This document shows positions 18,143-28,410 of a stretch of DNA of 64,000 nt, one piece after another. The stretch spans positions 23,542 through 87,541 of the forward strand of contig NZ_JABJWY010000033.1 of the NCBI RefSeq assembly GCF_013167215.1, read 5' to 3'. The number at the start of each line of letters is the position of its first letter. The first letter of the stretch is position 1. This DNA is from Sphingobacterium prati. GTDB taxonomy: Bacteria > Bacteroidota > Bacteroidia > Sphingobacteriales > Sphingobacteriaceae. A model generated the notes under the pieces. The model saw only the letters and a program-made list of their open reading frames with translations. It made no database searches and was not told the DNA's origin. Position numbers and translations under genes: made by a program.

Positions 18143-19222
18143 TTATGTTTTGGCTTCTTTTGCAGTAAAATCTACCCGCGTTTTGGACAACGCATCCGGA
18201 AAATAGTTTCGGATATACGCGATCATCTGTTCACGTATGTAACAGCGTAAGTCAAAAGCTTGCCCCGAATTGCGGCAACTCATCAGGCAACGAATTTCCA
18301 TGGTATGCTCCTTAAGATCAGTAACCTGCAGTACATTTACTTTACCATCCCATAGGGGATGTCCAGTGAGCAAATCCGTCAGCTTGTCCCGAAGCTGCTG
18401 CACGGGGATGGTAAAATCGGTGTAGATAAAAACTGTTCCCAATATCTCGGCCGTTGTCCGGGTCCAGTTCTGAAAAGGCTTCTCGATAAAATAGGTAATT
18501 GGCAGTACCAAACGTCTTTTGTCCCATATATTCACCACCACATAGGTGAGATTAATTTCTTCTACCTTTCCCCATTCCCCTTCCACCACCAGCACATCAT
18601 CCATCCGTATCGGCTGGGTGAAAGCAATCTGAAAACCGGCCAATAGATTGCCCAGCGATTTCTGAGCCGCAAAACCAATGATAATACCGCCCACACCGAC
18701 ACCGGTCAACAGCCCCGCACCGATCTTTTGCATGCTTTCAAAACTCAATAAAACAATCGCCAGTGCGACCACAATAATGATGGTCACCACCACTTTACGG
18801 ATAAAAACAATCTGCGTTCTGACCTTCCGCTCCCGTAAGTTATTCTCTTTGTTGACATCAAACCGATGGTACAGATAATCTTCAAATACTTTGATGGTCT
18901 GAATCAAAGCCAAGGCAAAAAAGCTGACCAACAATATCTCGTTGATTTTGGTCACCACCTGTAATGTTCTCGCATTAAAATGCGCAAAAGGAAGTAAACT
19001 GTTAAAGACCAGCAATGGAATAAAAATACTCAATATCCTGTTGAATCGGCGAATAAATGAGCGAAACAGGGAATAAGAAGACTGCTCGATCGCCTGCCTT
19101 CGCAACAAGGGTATAAACAACATTTTTATGAGAATACCAATCAAGAATGAAAACAGGATTAATGCCATATTCCAGAGCCACGCAGGCCAATTCTGTGAAA
19201 GTTGGATTAATGCTTCAGTCAT
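18143..19222 (-). CDS. MscS-family mechanosensitive ion channel
   Basis: A 359-residue protein with four to five transmembrane helices, then the MscS pore helix and beta domain: a Gly/Ala-rich pore segment GVGVGGIIIGFAAQKSLGNL, FTQPIRMDDVLVVEGEWGKV and the beta-domain end PITYFIEKPFQNWTR. A cytoplasmic alpha/beta vestibule makes up the last ~110 residues. It probably acts as an osmotic release valve in the inner membrane. It stands alone on the minus strand, 90 bp from the EEP gene. Confidence 0.9.
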   Translation of the reverse strand: MTEALIQLSQNWPAWLWNMALILFSFLIGILIKMLFIPLLRRQAIEQSSYSLFRSFIRRFNRILSIFIPLLVFNSLLPFAHFNARTLQVVTKINEILLVSFFALALIQTIKVFEDYLYHRFDVNKENNLRERKVRTQIVFIRKVVVTIIIVVALAIVLLSFESMQKIGAGLLTGVGVGGIIIGFAAQKSLGNLLAGFQIAFTQPIRMDDVLVVEGEWGKVEEINLTYVVVNIWDKRRLVLPITYFIEKPFQNWTRTTAEILGTVFIYTDFTIPVQQLRDKLTDLLTGHPLWDGKVNVLQVTDLKEHTMEIRCLMSCRNSGQAFDLRCYIREQMIAYIRNYFPDALSKTRVDFTAKEAKT

Positions 19223-19530
19223 AACGCTATTTTTCTATTGCACTACATTTAAATTACTACTATGTATAACTGTTGGGCAACGGTAACGTTTGCTTTATTT
19301 TGAGAAAATACCATTTGCTATCACAAGTGGATCAGCAAAGGAAGTAAAATTTACATCAAGATTCATCTTTGGTATATTTTTTGAACAAAGCTGGTCGTTT
19401 CAACTAGACACTAAATCCGCTTGCGATATACGGCAGGTATATACTATTAAACAGACAAATCCGTTTTATACAAAAAAATGAACTAAAACTATCCAAAAAT
19501 AGAATTAAACCAAACACACACATAACAACT
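19223..19530. other. Intergenic region between MscS and gldL
   Basis: A 308-bp divergent spacer, AT-rich. Promoters for both genes must lie here, but no full TAnnTTTG match was found. No RNA gene or repeat was seen, and no gldK remnant. Confidence 0.4.
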
Positions 19531-20340
19531 ATGAGCAAGAAAAAAGACAATTCAAGATGGCTGAATGTGGCCATATCCTGGGGTGCGAGTATCGTCATTA
19601 TCGGCGTATTGTTCAAGATCCTCCACATTGGCGGCAGCACTGCCAATTACATGATCGGTATCGGACTTGGTGTTGAGGCACTCCTCTTCTTTCTGATGGG
19701 TTTCAATCCCCCACCACCGGAGCCTGACTGGAGCCGGGTCTATCCTGAATTGGACGATAATTTCAATGGTGAGCTTCCTGTTCGTGGTAAAACAGTGGTC
19801 GCACCCGCAGGGCCATCCGCTACCGCCGCCCTCGACAAAATGTTTGCCGATGCCCATATTGAGCCTGCAAGCATCGAAAACCTCGGCCGTGGATTACGTG
19901 ATTTCAGCGAAAAAGTATCTGCTATTAACAAATTGTCGGATGTCTCGCTGGCGACAGACGAATTCACACAAAAATTGCGGACGGCAACCTCCAAATTTGA
20001 CAACTTAAGTTTAGCCTTTGAAAAAGCGTCACAAAACCTTGTAGCGATGTCCAACACCTCCGGTGATACGGCGAGCTACCACGATCAGGTAAAAAACCTG
20101 ACCAGCAACCTTGGTCAACTGAACGCTATGTATGAGCGCGAGTTACGCGATTCCGCTTCTCACCTGCAGTCCATGAATAAGTTTTATGAGAACTTAAGCT
20201 ATACCATGCAAAACTTCAACGAATCGCTGGATGATTCCAAAGCGTTTAAAGAAGAAGTGGGCAAATTGGCTAAAAATCTGAACGCTTTAAATGCTATCTA
20301 CGGCAATATGCTCAGCGCCATGAATCAGCCACGTGTATAA
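19531..20340 (+). CDS. gldL: Gliding motility / type IX secretion motor protein GldL
   Basis: A 269-residue inner-membrane subunit of the T9SS motor. Two N-terminal transmembrane helices (~10-30 and ~38-57) match GldL; helix 2 holds E49 (GLGVEALLFF), the protonatable residue needed for proton-driven rotation in Flavobacterium johnsoniae GldL. A conserved PPPEPDWSRVYPEL segment and a long helical cytoplasmic tail follow. It is followed 30 bp later by gldM. The expected neighbours gldK (upstream) and gldN (downstream) are absent here; MscS and a SusC gene flank the pair instead. Confidence 0.95.
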   Translation: MSKKKDNSRWLNVAISWGASIVIIGVLFKILHIGGSTANYMIGIGLGVEALLFFLMGFNPPPPEPDWSRVYPELDDNFNGELPVRGKTVVAPAGPSATAALDKMFADAHIEPASIENLGRGLRDFSEKVSAINKLSDVSLATDEFTQKLRTATSKFDNLSLAFEKASQNLVAMSNTSGDTASYHDQVKNLTSNLGQLNAMYERELRDSASHLQSMNKFYENLSYTMQNFNESLDDSKAFKEEVGKLAKNLNALNAIYGNMLSAMNQPRV

Positions 20341-20370
20341 TTTACTCTTGTATCACTTAAATTAAGAAAA

Positions 20371-21906
20371 ATGGCATTAGGAAGAGAAACGCCAAGACAG
20401 CGGATGATCGGCATCCTCTATCTGGTCTTGCTTGCTTTATTGGCACTCAATGTACCGGATTCCATCTTGGATGCATTCAAAAATATCAACAATAGTCTCG
20501 AAACATCTAAGTCAAATGTCAACACCGCTGTGCAGCAGCTATTCACGGCATTTGAAAACACCAAATTAAAGGAAGAACCCGCGAGGGCCAAGCCTATTTA
20601 CGATAAGGCTAAAAAAGCACAGGCCATTATCGGTGAGCTTGATAAATATATCCTCTCCCTGAAAGAAGAGTTGGCCAAACAAGGCGGTGGCTATGATGAA
20701 GAAAAGGGAGATCTGGTCAAAAGGGAAAATGAAGATATCTCCCCCAACTTGATGATCAACGAGAAAAAGGGAACCCTTCTCAAGGATAAGATTAATGATA
20801 CGCGTGCGAAGCTATTGGCGCTATTAACACCCCAAGAACAAAAAATGGTTTCCTTTTCACTGGAAGCCAAGAATCCCGAAAAGTCAGTGAATGGCAAAAA
20901 ATCTTGGGAAGAGATTAATTTCGGTAGTGGCACCCCATTGACCGCGGCAATGACCATCCTGACAAAAATCCAGACCGATGCCAAAAATGCAGAATCAGAT
21001 GTCGTTAAGATTATTCTGGGCAAAATGGATCAGGCCGTAGTCAATCTCGATAAGTTTGCCGCTGTAGCCGTCGCACCGACCTCCTATCTGGTCCAAGGCC
21101 AACCTTACAAGGCCGAAGTCTTTTTGACAGCTTCCGATTCGAAATCCGAACCAGCGATTACCGTCAATGGATCAGCCCTACAGATTGTAGATGGTAAAGG
21201 TGTTTATTCCGTACCGACAAACCGCGAGGGTATTTTCTCTTGGACAGGGGTCATTAAAGTTAAACAGACTGACGGTTCCTATAAGGAATACCGTACACCA
21301 CAACAGACCTACCAGGTGGCCCGTCCTTCGGCGGTGGTATCACCTGATAAAATGAATGTACTCTATATCGGTGTCAATAACCCGATTTCGGTTTCGGCTC
21401 CAGGCACGCCTACCGATAAAGTCCGTGTGAGCATGAGTGGCGGTAGCATATCCAGTGCCGGTGGTGGCAAATATAATGTGCGCGTAAGTTCACCGGGTAC
21501 TGCCCGTATTGCCGTATCCGCCGAAGTGGCACCAGGCAAAACACAGACCTTGAGTTCGACCGAATTCCGTGTCAAAAGAATTCCAGATCCGATTGCCAAA
21601 TTTGCAGGAAAGACAGGCGGCTCTATGGCTACTGTAGCCCTAAAAGCCCAAAATGCATTATTTGCGAAACTAGATAACTTCGATTTTGACGCCACCTTTA
21701 AAGTAACCAAGTTTACGATGATCATTGCCAAACCACGCGCAGATGCGATTGTACTATCCACCTCAGGCGGTCAGTTAAGTTCGAGCATGTCCTCAGCCCT
21801 GAAAGGTATAGTTCCGGGCACACGCGTCATTTTCGACAATATCGTTGCCGTTGGTCCTGATGGGACTTCCAGGCAGCTCAATGCTGTGGCATTGACAGCG
21901 AATTAA
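20371..21906 (+). CDS. gldM: Gliding motility / type IX secretion motor protein GldM
   Basis: A 511-residue protein with an N-terminal inner-membrane helix (MIGILYLVLLALLALNV) and four periplasmic domains, the usual length for GldM. R9 in the MALGRETPR start is the conserved arginine that pairs with GldL E49 in the motor. GldM dimers span the periplasm and pass rotation to GldK/GldN at the outer membrane. The gene ends at a strong terminator (21938-21970), so gldN is not co-transcribed. The residues needed for motor function are intact. Confidence 0.95.
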   Translation: MALGRETPRQRMIGILYLVLLALLALNVPDSILDAFKNINNSLETSKSNVNTAVQQLFTAFENTKLKEEPARAKPIYDKAKKAQAIIGELDKYILSLKEELAKQGGGYDEEKGDLVKRENEDISPNLMINEKKGTLLKDKINDTRAKLLALLTPQEQKMVSFSLEAKNPEKSVNGKKSWEEINFGSGTPLTAAMTILTKIQTDAKNAESDVVKIILGKMDQAVVNLDKFAAVAVAPTSYLVQGQPYKAEVFLTASDSKSEPAITVNGSALQIVDGKGVYSVPTNREGIFSWTGVIKVKQTDGSYKEYRTPQQTYQVARPSAVVSPDKMNVLYIGVNNPISVSAPGTPTDKVRVSMSGGSISSAGGGKYNVRVSSPGTARIAVSAEVAPGKTQTLSSTEFRVKRIPDPIAKFAGKTGGSMATVALKAQNALFAKLDNFDFDATFKVTKFTMIIAKPRADAIVLSTSGGQLSSSMSSALKGIVPGTRVIFDNIVAVGPDGTSRQLNAVALTAN

Positions 21907-21937
21907 TCAAAGCACCCTACCCTACCTTAATACATCA

Positions 21938-21970
21938 GGCCTTCTCCTTCATTGGAGAAGGCCTTTTTTT
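21938..21970 (+). terminator. Terminator of gldL-gldM
   Basis: A perfect 10-bp GC-rich stem (21938-21947/21954-21963), a 6-nt loop and seven T residues, 31 bp after the gldM stop. Confidence 0.9.
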
Positions 21971-22178
21971 GGCACCTCACCAACAGTTCAGGACAGTTGA
22001 ATAAAAATTTATTTTCATTATTGCACCATAAGCCTCTTATAAACGTATATCTCAGCACTACAGTCCTATCATTAGACCCATCGGTGTACCATACAGCAGG
22101 AGAGGCATTCGAATGACCAATTATTTTAAGCCGTAACGCCAATTTTATAAGACCTATTGTAAACATAACCATATACGC

Positions 22179-25100
22179 ATGAATAATCGATTATTGACAA
22201 AATCACTTCTGAAAAGTAGTATTAAGTTGCTTTGTCCTTTGATGGCGCTCTCCCCCATCGCACTTTACGCCCACAGTTTCACCGAAAGACCTATTTTATT
22301 GACCACTAAGTATGCCGGTATAACAGGTCGTGTGCTCGACCCCGAAGGTAAACCTGTCTACGGTGCGACCATTCTGGTCAAAGGCAGTAAAGCCGGGGTC
22401 AAGACTGGCGAGGATGGGGTATTCCATATCAATCTCCCTGCCGACAATCAGGTCATTATTGTCAGCTACATTGGCTTTAAAGTACAGGAGATAGACATGA
22501 CCGGAAGAACAAGCATCACGATCCGCCTTGAATCCAACACAAGTATCGATGAAGTCGTCGTGGTAGGCTATGGCACAAAAAAACGTGGTGAGGTACTGGG
22601 CGCCGTGGCTTCGGTCGATCCCAAAGAAATCCAGGATATTCCCGCAGCAAATATTGCTGCAGCACTACGTGACCGTGTCGCAGGCTTAGGTGTGAGTGAA
22701 TCGTCCGGTCGACCAGGAGCAGCAGTTACCTTAAATGTCCGGAATGCCTTTGCTTCAGATCAGGCAAAATTACAGGGTGTTACCAATGAACCCCTATATG
22801 TTATCGATGGAATCATCTCTACTTCGGATGTATTTGAAAACCTCGACGCCTCCATGGTCGAAAATATATCGATCTTAAAAGATGCTTCAGCAGCTATTTA
22901 TGGGGCTTCGGGTGCAAAGGGAGTTATTCTTGTCACCACCAAAAGGGGACAAGTCGGCAAGACCCAATTGAGCTATAACGGTTATATCGGTATCTCAGAT
23001 GCCACCGTCAAACCCAAAATGCTCTCGGCCTATCAGCATGCCAAATTATTGAACGAAAGCTACGCCCTGAACAATGCGCAGCCCACTTCTTTCTTTTCGG
23101 ATGAAGACCTCGCCTACCTCAAAACCAATCCCTACAAAAGCTGGTATGATGAACTGTGGAAATCCTCCAAAATGGAACGGCATAATCTATCTATTTCCGG
23201 GGGAAGTGAAAAAGTCACCTTTTTTGCCGGCGGCAGTTACCAAAAAGAAGATGGCAATTATGCTGGCATGAACCAGCAAAAATACTCTTTTCGATCCGGC
23301 TTCAATGCCGAAATCATCGATGGACTGAAAGCAGATGTAGCTTTTAACGTCAATAATACCAAAACCAACAGCCAAAATAGCCTGTCTGATGACCGAGACC
23401 AAAATTTCTACCAAACCCTGATTACCACCCCACAATGGGTACCTATTCAGATCGATGGTCTGCCCGTCAACTTTAATAACATCAACGCCAATAGCAACAC
23501 CAATCCATTGGCCATTATTAATTCAGGTTATTATCAAAAGCAGAACAATTCAAACTATAGCATCAATGCCTCGCTAAATTATGCTCCGAAGGCCTTGAAA
23601 GGCTTTAATGCACGTATCCAGGTGTCACATTCCGGCACATCATCCAGTGGTCAGGAATACCTTCCGGCCTACGACCTATACGACTTTGTACGTTGGGGCA
23701 ATAACAACTTGCTCTATACCAATACCGTCAATACCACCTTTCGTATGGATGGCAACAAAACAAAAATTGCTCCCTCACTGGGCAAGGGAAGCAGTTATCA
23801 GGGTAATCTCGTGTTACAATATGCCAATAGCTTCGGCGATCACAATATAGCTGTGCTGCTTGGCGCGGAGCAGTCAGCATCCAACTCCGAGGGATTATCG
23901 GCCTATTGGACCAACCAACAGCTATTGAATCTGGATGAATATTGGGCTTTCGACCAATCTACTTTTACCAATAATGGGCGCAACATTGAAGAAGCCGTAA
24001 AACGTTCTGTCTTTGGCCGCTTCAATTATGACTATAAGAAAAAATACCTCGTGGAGGTGATCACCCGCCTGGACGCATCCTCGCGTTTTGCCAAGGGCAA
24101 TATCTGGGGCTTGTTTCCCACAGTCGCGACAGGCTGGGTAGTCAGCGAAGAAAACTTCTTTAAAGACCTGAACTACATCAGCTATCTTAAGGTGCGGGCC
24201 AATTACGGGCTTGTGGGCGAGGACCGTGTGACGGCGCGATTGTGGCAGGACCGCTTTAGTGTAGACCTGGTCAATACGGGTTACCTCTATGGCGAAACAC
24301 CAGTGGCCTCCCTCAACCCGACCATCATTGCCAATCCGGATATCTCCTGGGAAAAGCACCGCACGTTTAACTTTGGTATTGAATCGCGCTGGTTTGATAA
24401 TAAATTGAGCTTCGGATTCGAGTATTACTTCCGCGATTCTTACGATGTATTTGACAAAGGTAATGATGAAAACTTCCCCATGTATGCCGGATTCAAAGCG
24501 CCCGTCGTGAATTATCAAAAACGAAAAGGCTGGGGCACCGAGTTCTCCCTGGGTTACCAAAATACATTTTCCAACGGGCTTAAGCTATCCACCAACATGA
24601 ACTTTGGCTACTCGGGCAGCTATACCACGCAGATGTACTTCAATAAATTCCAGCTATATGATTTCTCCTATCCCGACTGGAAGGTCGAAATGGGTACCGA
24701 CTCCCGCAAATACAATACCGGCAATTATGGACTGATCTATGTGGATATGCTGCGTACACAACAGGATGTCGATAATTTTCTGGCTAAAAACCCCAACTAT
24801 ACCATCGACGGGAAAGTGCCACAGGTCGGCTGGACAGTATACGAAGATACCAATGGCGACGGAAAAATTACCGAGAAAGATCTCACCCCCATGTTTGAGA
24901 ATACATCGCCTATTTTCTCTACGGGTGTTACCATCGGTTTAGCCTATAAATCTTTTTCACTGAACACCAACTTCCGTGCAGTTTTTGGCGGCAAAGCGTT
25001 TTATGAATCACAGGCTATGACTGCCCCTACCGATAAAGTCAATGTACCCAGCTTTTGGGAAGACCATTGGTCATTGGAGAATCCCGATGGCAGATTCCCC

Positions 25101-25373
25101 CGTTACGATGATGCGGCCATGATGAGAAAATGGAACTCAACATTCTGGGCGAAGGACGGGACGACGATCCGGATCAACAATATGGTGTTTAACTGGAGTG
25201 TACCCAAAAATTTTACCGATAAGATCAATGTACGTTCACTCAAGCTGATGCTATCCGGCAATAACCTATGGACGATCGTAGCCCCCTTTAAACACCGCGA
25301 TCCCTATTCCTCATCCTTATACAACTATCCGACCATCCGGACGATATCCTTTGGTTTAAACTTTGGCATTTAA
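22179..25373 (+). CDS. SusC/RagA-family TonB-linked outer-membrane transporter (1)
   Basis: A 1064-residue SusC protein. The order is signal region, CarboxypepD_reg-like domain (~48-120; ITGRVLDPEGKPVYGATI), the TonB-box-like DEVVVVGYGTKKRGEV, plug domain (~135-245; PLYVIDGI, ILKDASAAIYGASGAKGVILVTTK), and a 22-strand barrel ending in TISFGLNFGI. It is followed after 11 bp by its SusD. No glycoside hydrolase, lyase or sigma/anti-sigma pair is adjacent, so the imported oligomer (glycan, glycopeptide or peptide) is not indicated. Confidence 0.95.
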   Translation: MNNRLLTKSLLKSSIKLLCPLMALSPIALYAHSFTERPILLTTKYAGITGRVLDPEGKPVYGATILVKGSKAGVKTGEDGVFHINLPADNQVIIVSYIGFKVQEIDMTGRTSITIRLESNTSIDEVVVVGYGTKKRGEVLGAVASVDPKEIQDIPAANIAAALRDRVAGLGVSESSGRPGAAVTLNVRNAFASDQAKLQGVTNEPLYVIDGIISTSDVFENLDASMVENISILKDASAAIYGASGAKGVILVTTKRGQVGKTQLSYNGYIGISDATVKPKMLSAYQHAKLLNESYALNNAQPTSFFSDEDLAYLKTNPYKSWYDELWKSSKMERHNLSISGGSEKVTFFAGGSYQKEDGNYAGMNQQKYSFRSGFNAEIIDGLKADVAFNVNNTKTNSQNSLSDDRDQNFYQTLITTPQWVPIQIDGLPVNFNNINANSNTNPLAIINSGYYQKQNNSNYSINASLNYAPKALKGFNARIQVSHSGTSSSGQEYLPAYDLYDFVRWGNNNLLYTNTVNTTFRMDGNKTKIAPSLGKGSSYQGNLVLQYANSFGDHNIAVLLGAEQSASNSEGLSAYWTNQQLLNLDEYWAFDQSTFTNNGRNIEEAVKRSVFGRFNYDYKKKYLVEVITRLDASSRFAKGNIWGLFPTVATGWVVSEENFFKDLNYISYLKVRANYGLVGEDRVTARLWQDRFSVDLVNTGYLYGETPVASLNPTIIANPDISWEKHRTFNFGIESRWFDNKLSFGFEYYFRDSYDVFDKGNDENFPMYAGFKAPVVNYQKRKGWGTEFSLGYQNTFSNGLKLSTNMNFGYSGSYTTQMYFNKFQLYDFSYPDWKVEMGTDSRKYNTGNYGLIYVDMLRTQQDVDNFLAKNPNYTIDGKVPQVGWTVYEDTNGDGKITEKDLTPMFENTSPIFSTGVTIGLAYKSFSLNTNFRAVFGGKAFYESQAMTAPTDKVNVPSFWEDHWSLENPDGRFPRYDDAAMMRKWNSTFWAKDGTTIRINNMVFNWSVPKNFTDKINVRSLKLMLSGNNLWTIVAPFKHRDPYSSSLYNYPTIRTISFGLNFGI

Positions 25374-25384
25374 CATACAAAGAC

Positions 25385-27244
25385 ATGAAAAGACATTTTA
25401 ATTATATCATAGCCCTACTGATGGCATCCAGTACCGTCCTTATGACCCAAAGCTGTAAAGATGATTTTTTTGAGCTGGTCGATCACGGCGGTCTTGATGC
25501 CCGTATCTGGGACAACGAAGGCGCAATAGAATTCTATTTAGCAGGCACTTACGCCATGATTATGCCAACCCATCCCCATGAGATCACCCCCAATGACATG
25601 CAGATGCACTATGCCAGTGACGAAAACTATTTCTCGGGAACCAATGGCCCTAGCAAAAAAGTATTGGGATTAAGCGGTGAAATTACGCTCAATGATGTCA
25701 AATACATTGCAAGCAAATACCAGGGTACCAATGTGGGTGACAACCGTTATTTTGACATCGCCCGTTGCAACAATGCCATTGCCTATATCCCGACAGGCAC
25801 ACTGACCACTGATGTAAAGAAAAAATTTTTAGGTCAGTTTTATGCATTACGGGCCATGGTTTATTTTGAGCTCACCCGGCTGTACGGTGGTGTACCGTTG
25901 GTTCTTGACCCTCAAAACCCCGATAACCTGAAACTGGAAGGCCGAGCGTCGGCCAAGGCATGTTTTGGGCAGATCATAAACGATCTGGATTCGGCAATGG
26001 TCAATCTTGACGGTGTGTCGTGGGACGACGCCACAGGCCGCGGAAAAATAACAAAAGTCGCGGCAGCAGCGCTGAAAGCCAAAGCACTACTGTATTGGGC
26101 GAGCCCGCAGTTCAACCCTACGGATAACCCTACACACCCCTATGAGGCGCAACGCTGGGAAACAGCCCTGCAGGCCAGCAAAGAGGCCTATGAGCTATGC
26201 AAAGCCGCCGGCCGTGCGCTGTTGCCCAATTATAACGAGATCTTTCTAAAAGAAGGCATTGCAAATACTGAGGCCGTGATTGTCCGTTCCTACTCAGCGG
26301 CATCACCAAAGCGGTTCACGGTTGTTGAGCGCGCTTCACGCCCTGCATCCGAGGGCGGATCACCTGCAGATTATTATGTACCTACGACCCTATTGCTAGG
26401 CGCCTACCCCATGCAGGACGGCACCCCGGCCAACAGCAGCAATACAAGCTATGACGATGCACTATTTTGGAAAAACCGCGATCCCAGATTTAAACATACC
26501 ATTGTTTATAACGGTGCCGAATGGCCTTTAAGTGGTAAGACGGGACGAAAACAATGGAATTACAGCAACGCCGCGGATGAATCCTCCATTAAATCTTTTT
26601 ATTGTAAGAAATTTGTCAATCCGGCACTTTCGTCAGCAGCTGTTGGAATTGCCAACGATATGGGCGGCAATGGCATGGACTGGATCGAAATCCGTTTTGC
26701 TGAGGTGATGTTGGATTATGCTGAATCAGCCAACGAAACGGGCAATCTCTCCCTTGCCAAGGAGCTTGTCCGCAGCATTCGCCAGCGCGCCGGAATACAA
26801 CAGGGAAACTTTGACTATGGCTTATCGCTGGCATCCAACAAAGAGCAGATGCGTGATCTTATGATGAACGAGCGGCAGATTGAATTTGCATTTGAAGGCA
26901 AACGCTATCATGACCTACGCCGGACACGGCGTATGCATACCTTACAGGGAACTATCCAGACCTATTTATTCGAAACAAAATCCGATGCTGCAAAAACGCA
27001 CCTCGAATCGGAAAACGCGGCCGGTATTCGCCATCGGGAAAGCCTGGATATGAACAACCGCGATACGGTACTCACCTATTTTAAATATCCTTACAACCTG
27101 CGTGCAGAGAGTTCCAATGGCGCCTTTGCCTTCCGTGACTATTATTATTTCTATCCCCTTCCCAATACCTTTATGAACTCCTCCCCTTTGTTGGAGCAGA
27201 CTATCGGTTATGAAGGCGGTACATTTGACCCATTAAATGATTAG
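25385..27244 (+). CDS. SusD/RagB-family nutrient-binding lipoprotein (1)
   Basis: A 619-residue surface lipoprotein with lipobox LMTQSC. It has the SusD features: N-terminal helical TPR-like regions, FYALRAMVYFELTRLYGGVPLV, and the C-terminal EIRFAEVMLDYAESANE and NERQIEFAFEGKRYHDLRR motifs. It acts as the lid and ligand binder of the SusC transporter encoded 11 bp upstream. It is somewhat longer than average, and its substrate is unknown. Confidence 0.95.
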   Translation: MKRHFNYIIALLMASSTVLMTQSCKDDFFELVDHGGLDARIWDNEGAIEFYLAGTYAMIMPTHPHEITPNDMQMHYASDENYFSGTNGPSKKVLGLSGEITLNDVKYIASKYQGTNVGDNRYFDIARCNNAIAYIPTGTLTTDVKKKFLGQFYALRAMVYFELTRLYGGVPLVLDPQNPDNLKLEGRASAKACFGQIINDLDSAMVNLDGVSWDDATGRGKITKVAAAALKAKALLYWASPQFNPTDNPTHPYEAQRWETALQASKEAYELCKAAGRALLPNYNEIFLKEGIANTEAVIVRSYSAASPKRFTVVERASRPASEGGSPADYYVPTTLLLGAYPMQDGTPANSSNTSYDDALFWKNRDPRFKHTIVYNGAEWPLSGKTGRKQWNYSNAADESSIKSFYCKKFVNPALSSAAVGIANDMGGNGMDWIEIRFAEVMLDYAESANETGNLSLAKELVRSIRQRAGIQQGNFDYGLSLASNKEQMRDLMMNERQIEFAFEGKRYHDLRRTRRMHTLQGTIQTYLFETKSDAAKTHLESENAAGIRHRESLDMNNRDTVLTYFKYPYNLRAESSNGAFAFRDYYYFYPLPNTFMNSSPLLEQTIGYEGGTFDPLND

Positions 27245-27291
27245 TTATGAACCGTTCCTATTTAACAGCTATTCTACCTCATTATTTACAG

Positions 27292-28218
27292 ATGAAAGCA
27301 CATTACTTATTCGTTGTGCTCCTATTGAGCACATTACTTTGCTGTAAACGTGAAGGTGACAATATTTTCAATTTATTTGAAGATGTCTCCGTCACACTTC
27401 ATATGGAAAACGAACACAATATCGGTACCTATAAGGATGTTGCCGTGGGCGACTCCATCTTCGTTGATTTTACCATCAGCTCCAAATCCAAAGACATGCA
27501 TCAGGTCTGGATCTTTTATAATGGAGCAGGTGCCGCTGTCCTAAAAATACCTTTAGGCGAAACAGAAAAAAGAAGTTTTCGCTATGTATACAAGATCCGG
27601 GCTGATAAAGTCGGCGAGAGCACCTTCCGGATTATGGCCGTTGATAAAGAGGGCGTATTTATGGGAGATGGCTACACCTCTGTCACCTACAACGTGCTGT
27701 CCGATTATGTTCATCTCAACAACCGTGTGCTTTATATGCCTGATAGCGTAAACCGGAGCAGCGCTTGCTTTATTGATCTGGTAGAAGGTAAAACCTATAC
27801 CTATGCTGAGGCCAAACTGCATCCGGAGAAAATAGACCTGGGTATGTACCGGACGTATACTGTGGAATCCAACGGAAATCTAACCTTTAAATACAACATC
27901 TATTCCCTTCAGGCCAGTCCCATACCATTTGGTGCCTTTGATTTTACCGACCTCGCAGGCAAAGGCCGCGCGACCTATTTTTCAGGCATCCAAAACAATC
28001 AGACAAGTGCATTTTTAAATACATTGACCTCCGGCGAAGTCATAAAAAATAATGCAATCTCGCGTAAAACCACTAATCTCAAATTAGACGACCTGAAGGT
28101 GGGAAGCCTGTTTTACTTCAAGACACCAGACGAAAAATATGGCGTCGTTATTGTCAATGCCCTGAGTGGTTTTGACAACAACCGTTACCTGAACATTAGT
28201 ATCAAGCGTCAAAATTAA
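27292..28218 (+). CDS. Surface lipoprotein of SusCD operon 1, unknown family
   Basis: About 308 residues from the ATG at 27292, where a proper lipoprotein signal begins (MKAHYLFVVLLLSTLLCC). An ATG at 27247 would add 15 residues in front of the signal and is less likely. The N-terminal ~110 residues look like an Ig-like beta-sandwich (DSIFVDFTISSKSKDMHQVWIFY). The rest is beta-rich with no motif I know. It lies 47 bp after susD in the same direction and before a terminator, so it is the third gene of the operon. It is probably an accessory surface binding protein. Confidence 0.6.
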   Translation: MKAHYLFVVLLLSTLLCCKREGDNIFNLFEDVSVTLHMENEHNIGTYKDVAVGDSIFVDFTISSKSKDMHQVWIFYNGAGAAVLKIPLGETEKRSFRYVYKIRADKVGESTFRIMAVDKEGVFMGDGYTSVTYNVLSDYVHLNNRVLYMPDSVNRSSACFIDLVEGKTYTYAEAKLHPEKIDLGMYRTYTVESNGNLTFKYNIYSLQASPIPFGAFDFTDLAGKGRATYFSGIQNNQTSAFLNTLTSGEVIKNNAISRKTTNLKLDDLKVGSLFYFKTPDEKYGVVIVNALSGFDNNRYLNISIKRQN

Positions 28219-28245
28219 AGCTGATCCCTTTTTCCCTTAATAACT

Positions 28246-28281
28246 GGGGTACCACAGCGCTGTGTGTACCCCTTTCTTTTT
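28246..28281 (+). terminator. Terminator of SusCD operon 1
   Basis: A stem GGGGTAC/GTACCCC (28246-28252/28266-28272) enclosing a nested CACAG/CTGTG helix, followed by TTTCTTTTT. Confidence 0.85.
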
Positions 28282-28327
28282 ATTGATGTGTCAACAGAAT
28301 TCTTTGATCAGAACAACGGTTCGCCGA

Positions 28328-28359
28328 TTTTGCTGTTATAGCGAAAATTATTATCTTTA
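28328..28359 (+). promoter_or_regulatory. Promoter of the 28411 repeat-protein gene
   Basis: TTTTG (28328-28332), a 19-nt spacer and TATCTTTA (28352-28359), a good match to the Bacteroidota -33/-7 pair. It leaves a leader of about 40 nt before the ATG at 28411. Confidence 0.55.
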
Positions 28360-28410
28360 ATCGAATTTATCACAGCCAGGATAAACCAATACTATAGCTA
28401 ATTTTAAGAA

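Noticed and set aside
23922..24560. 212-codon leftward frame
   Set aside because: Antisense to the SusC barrel region; no independent motif or start context.
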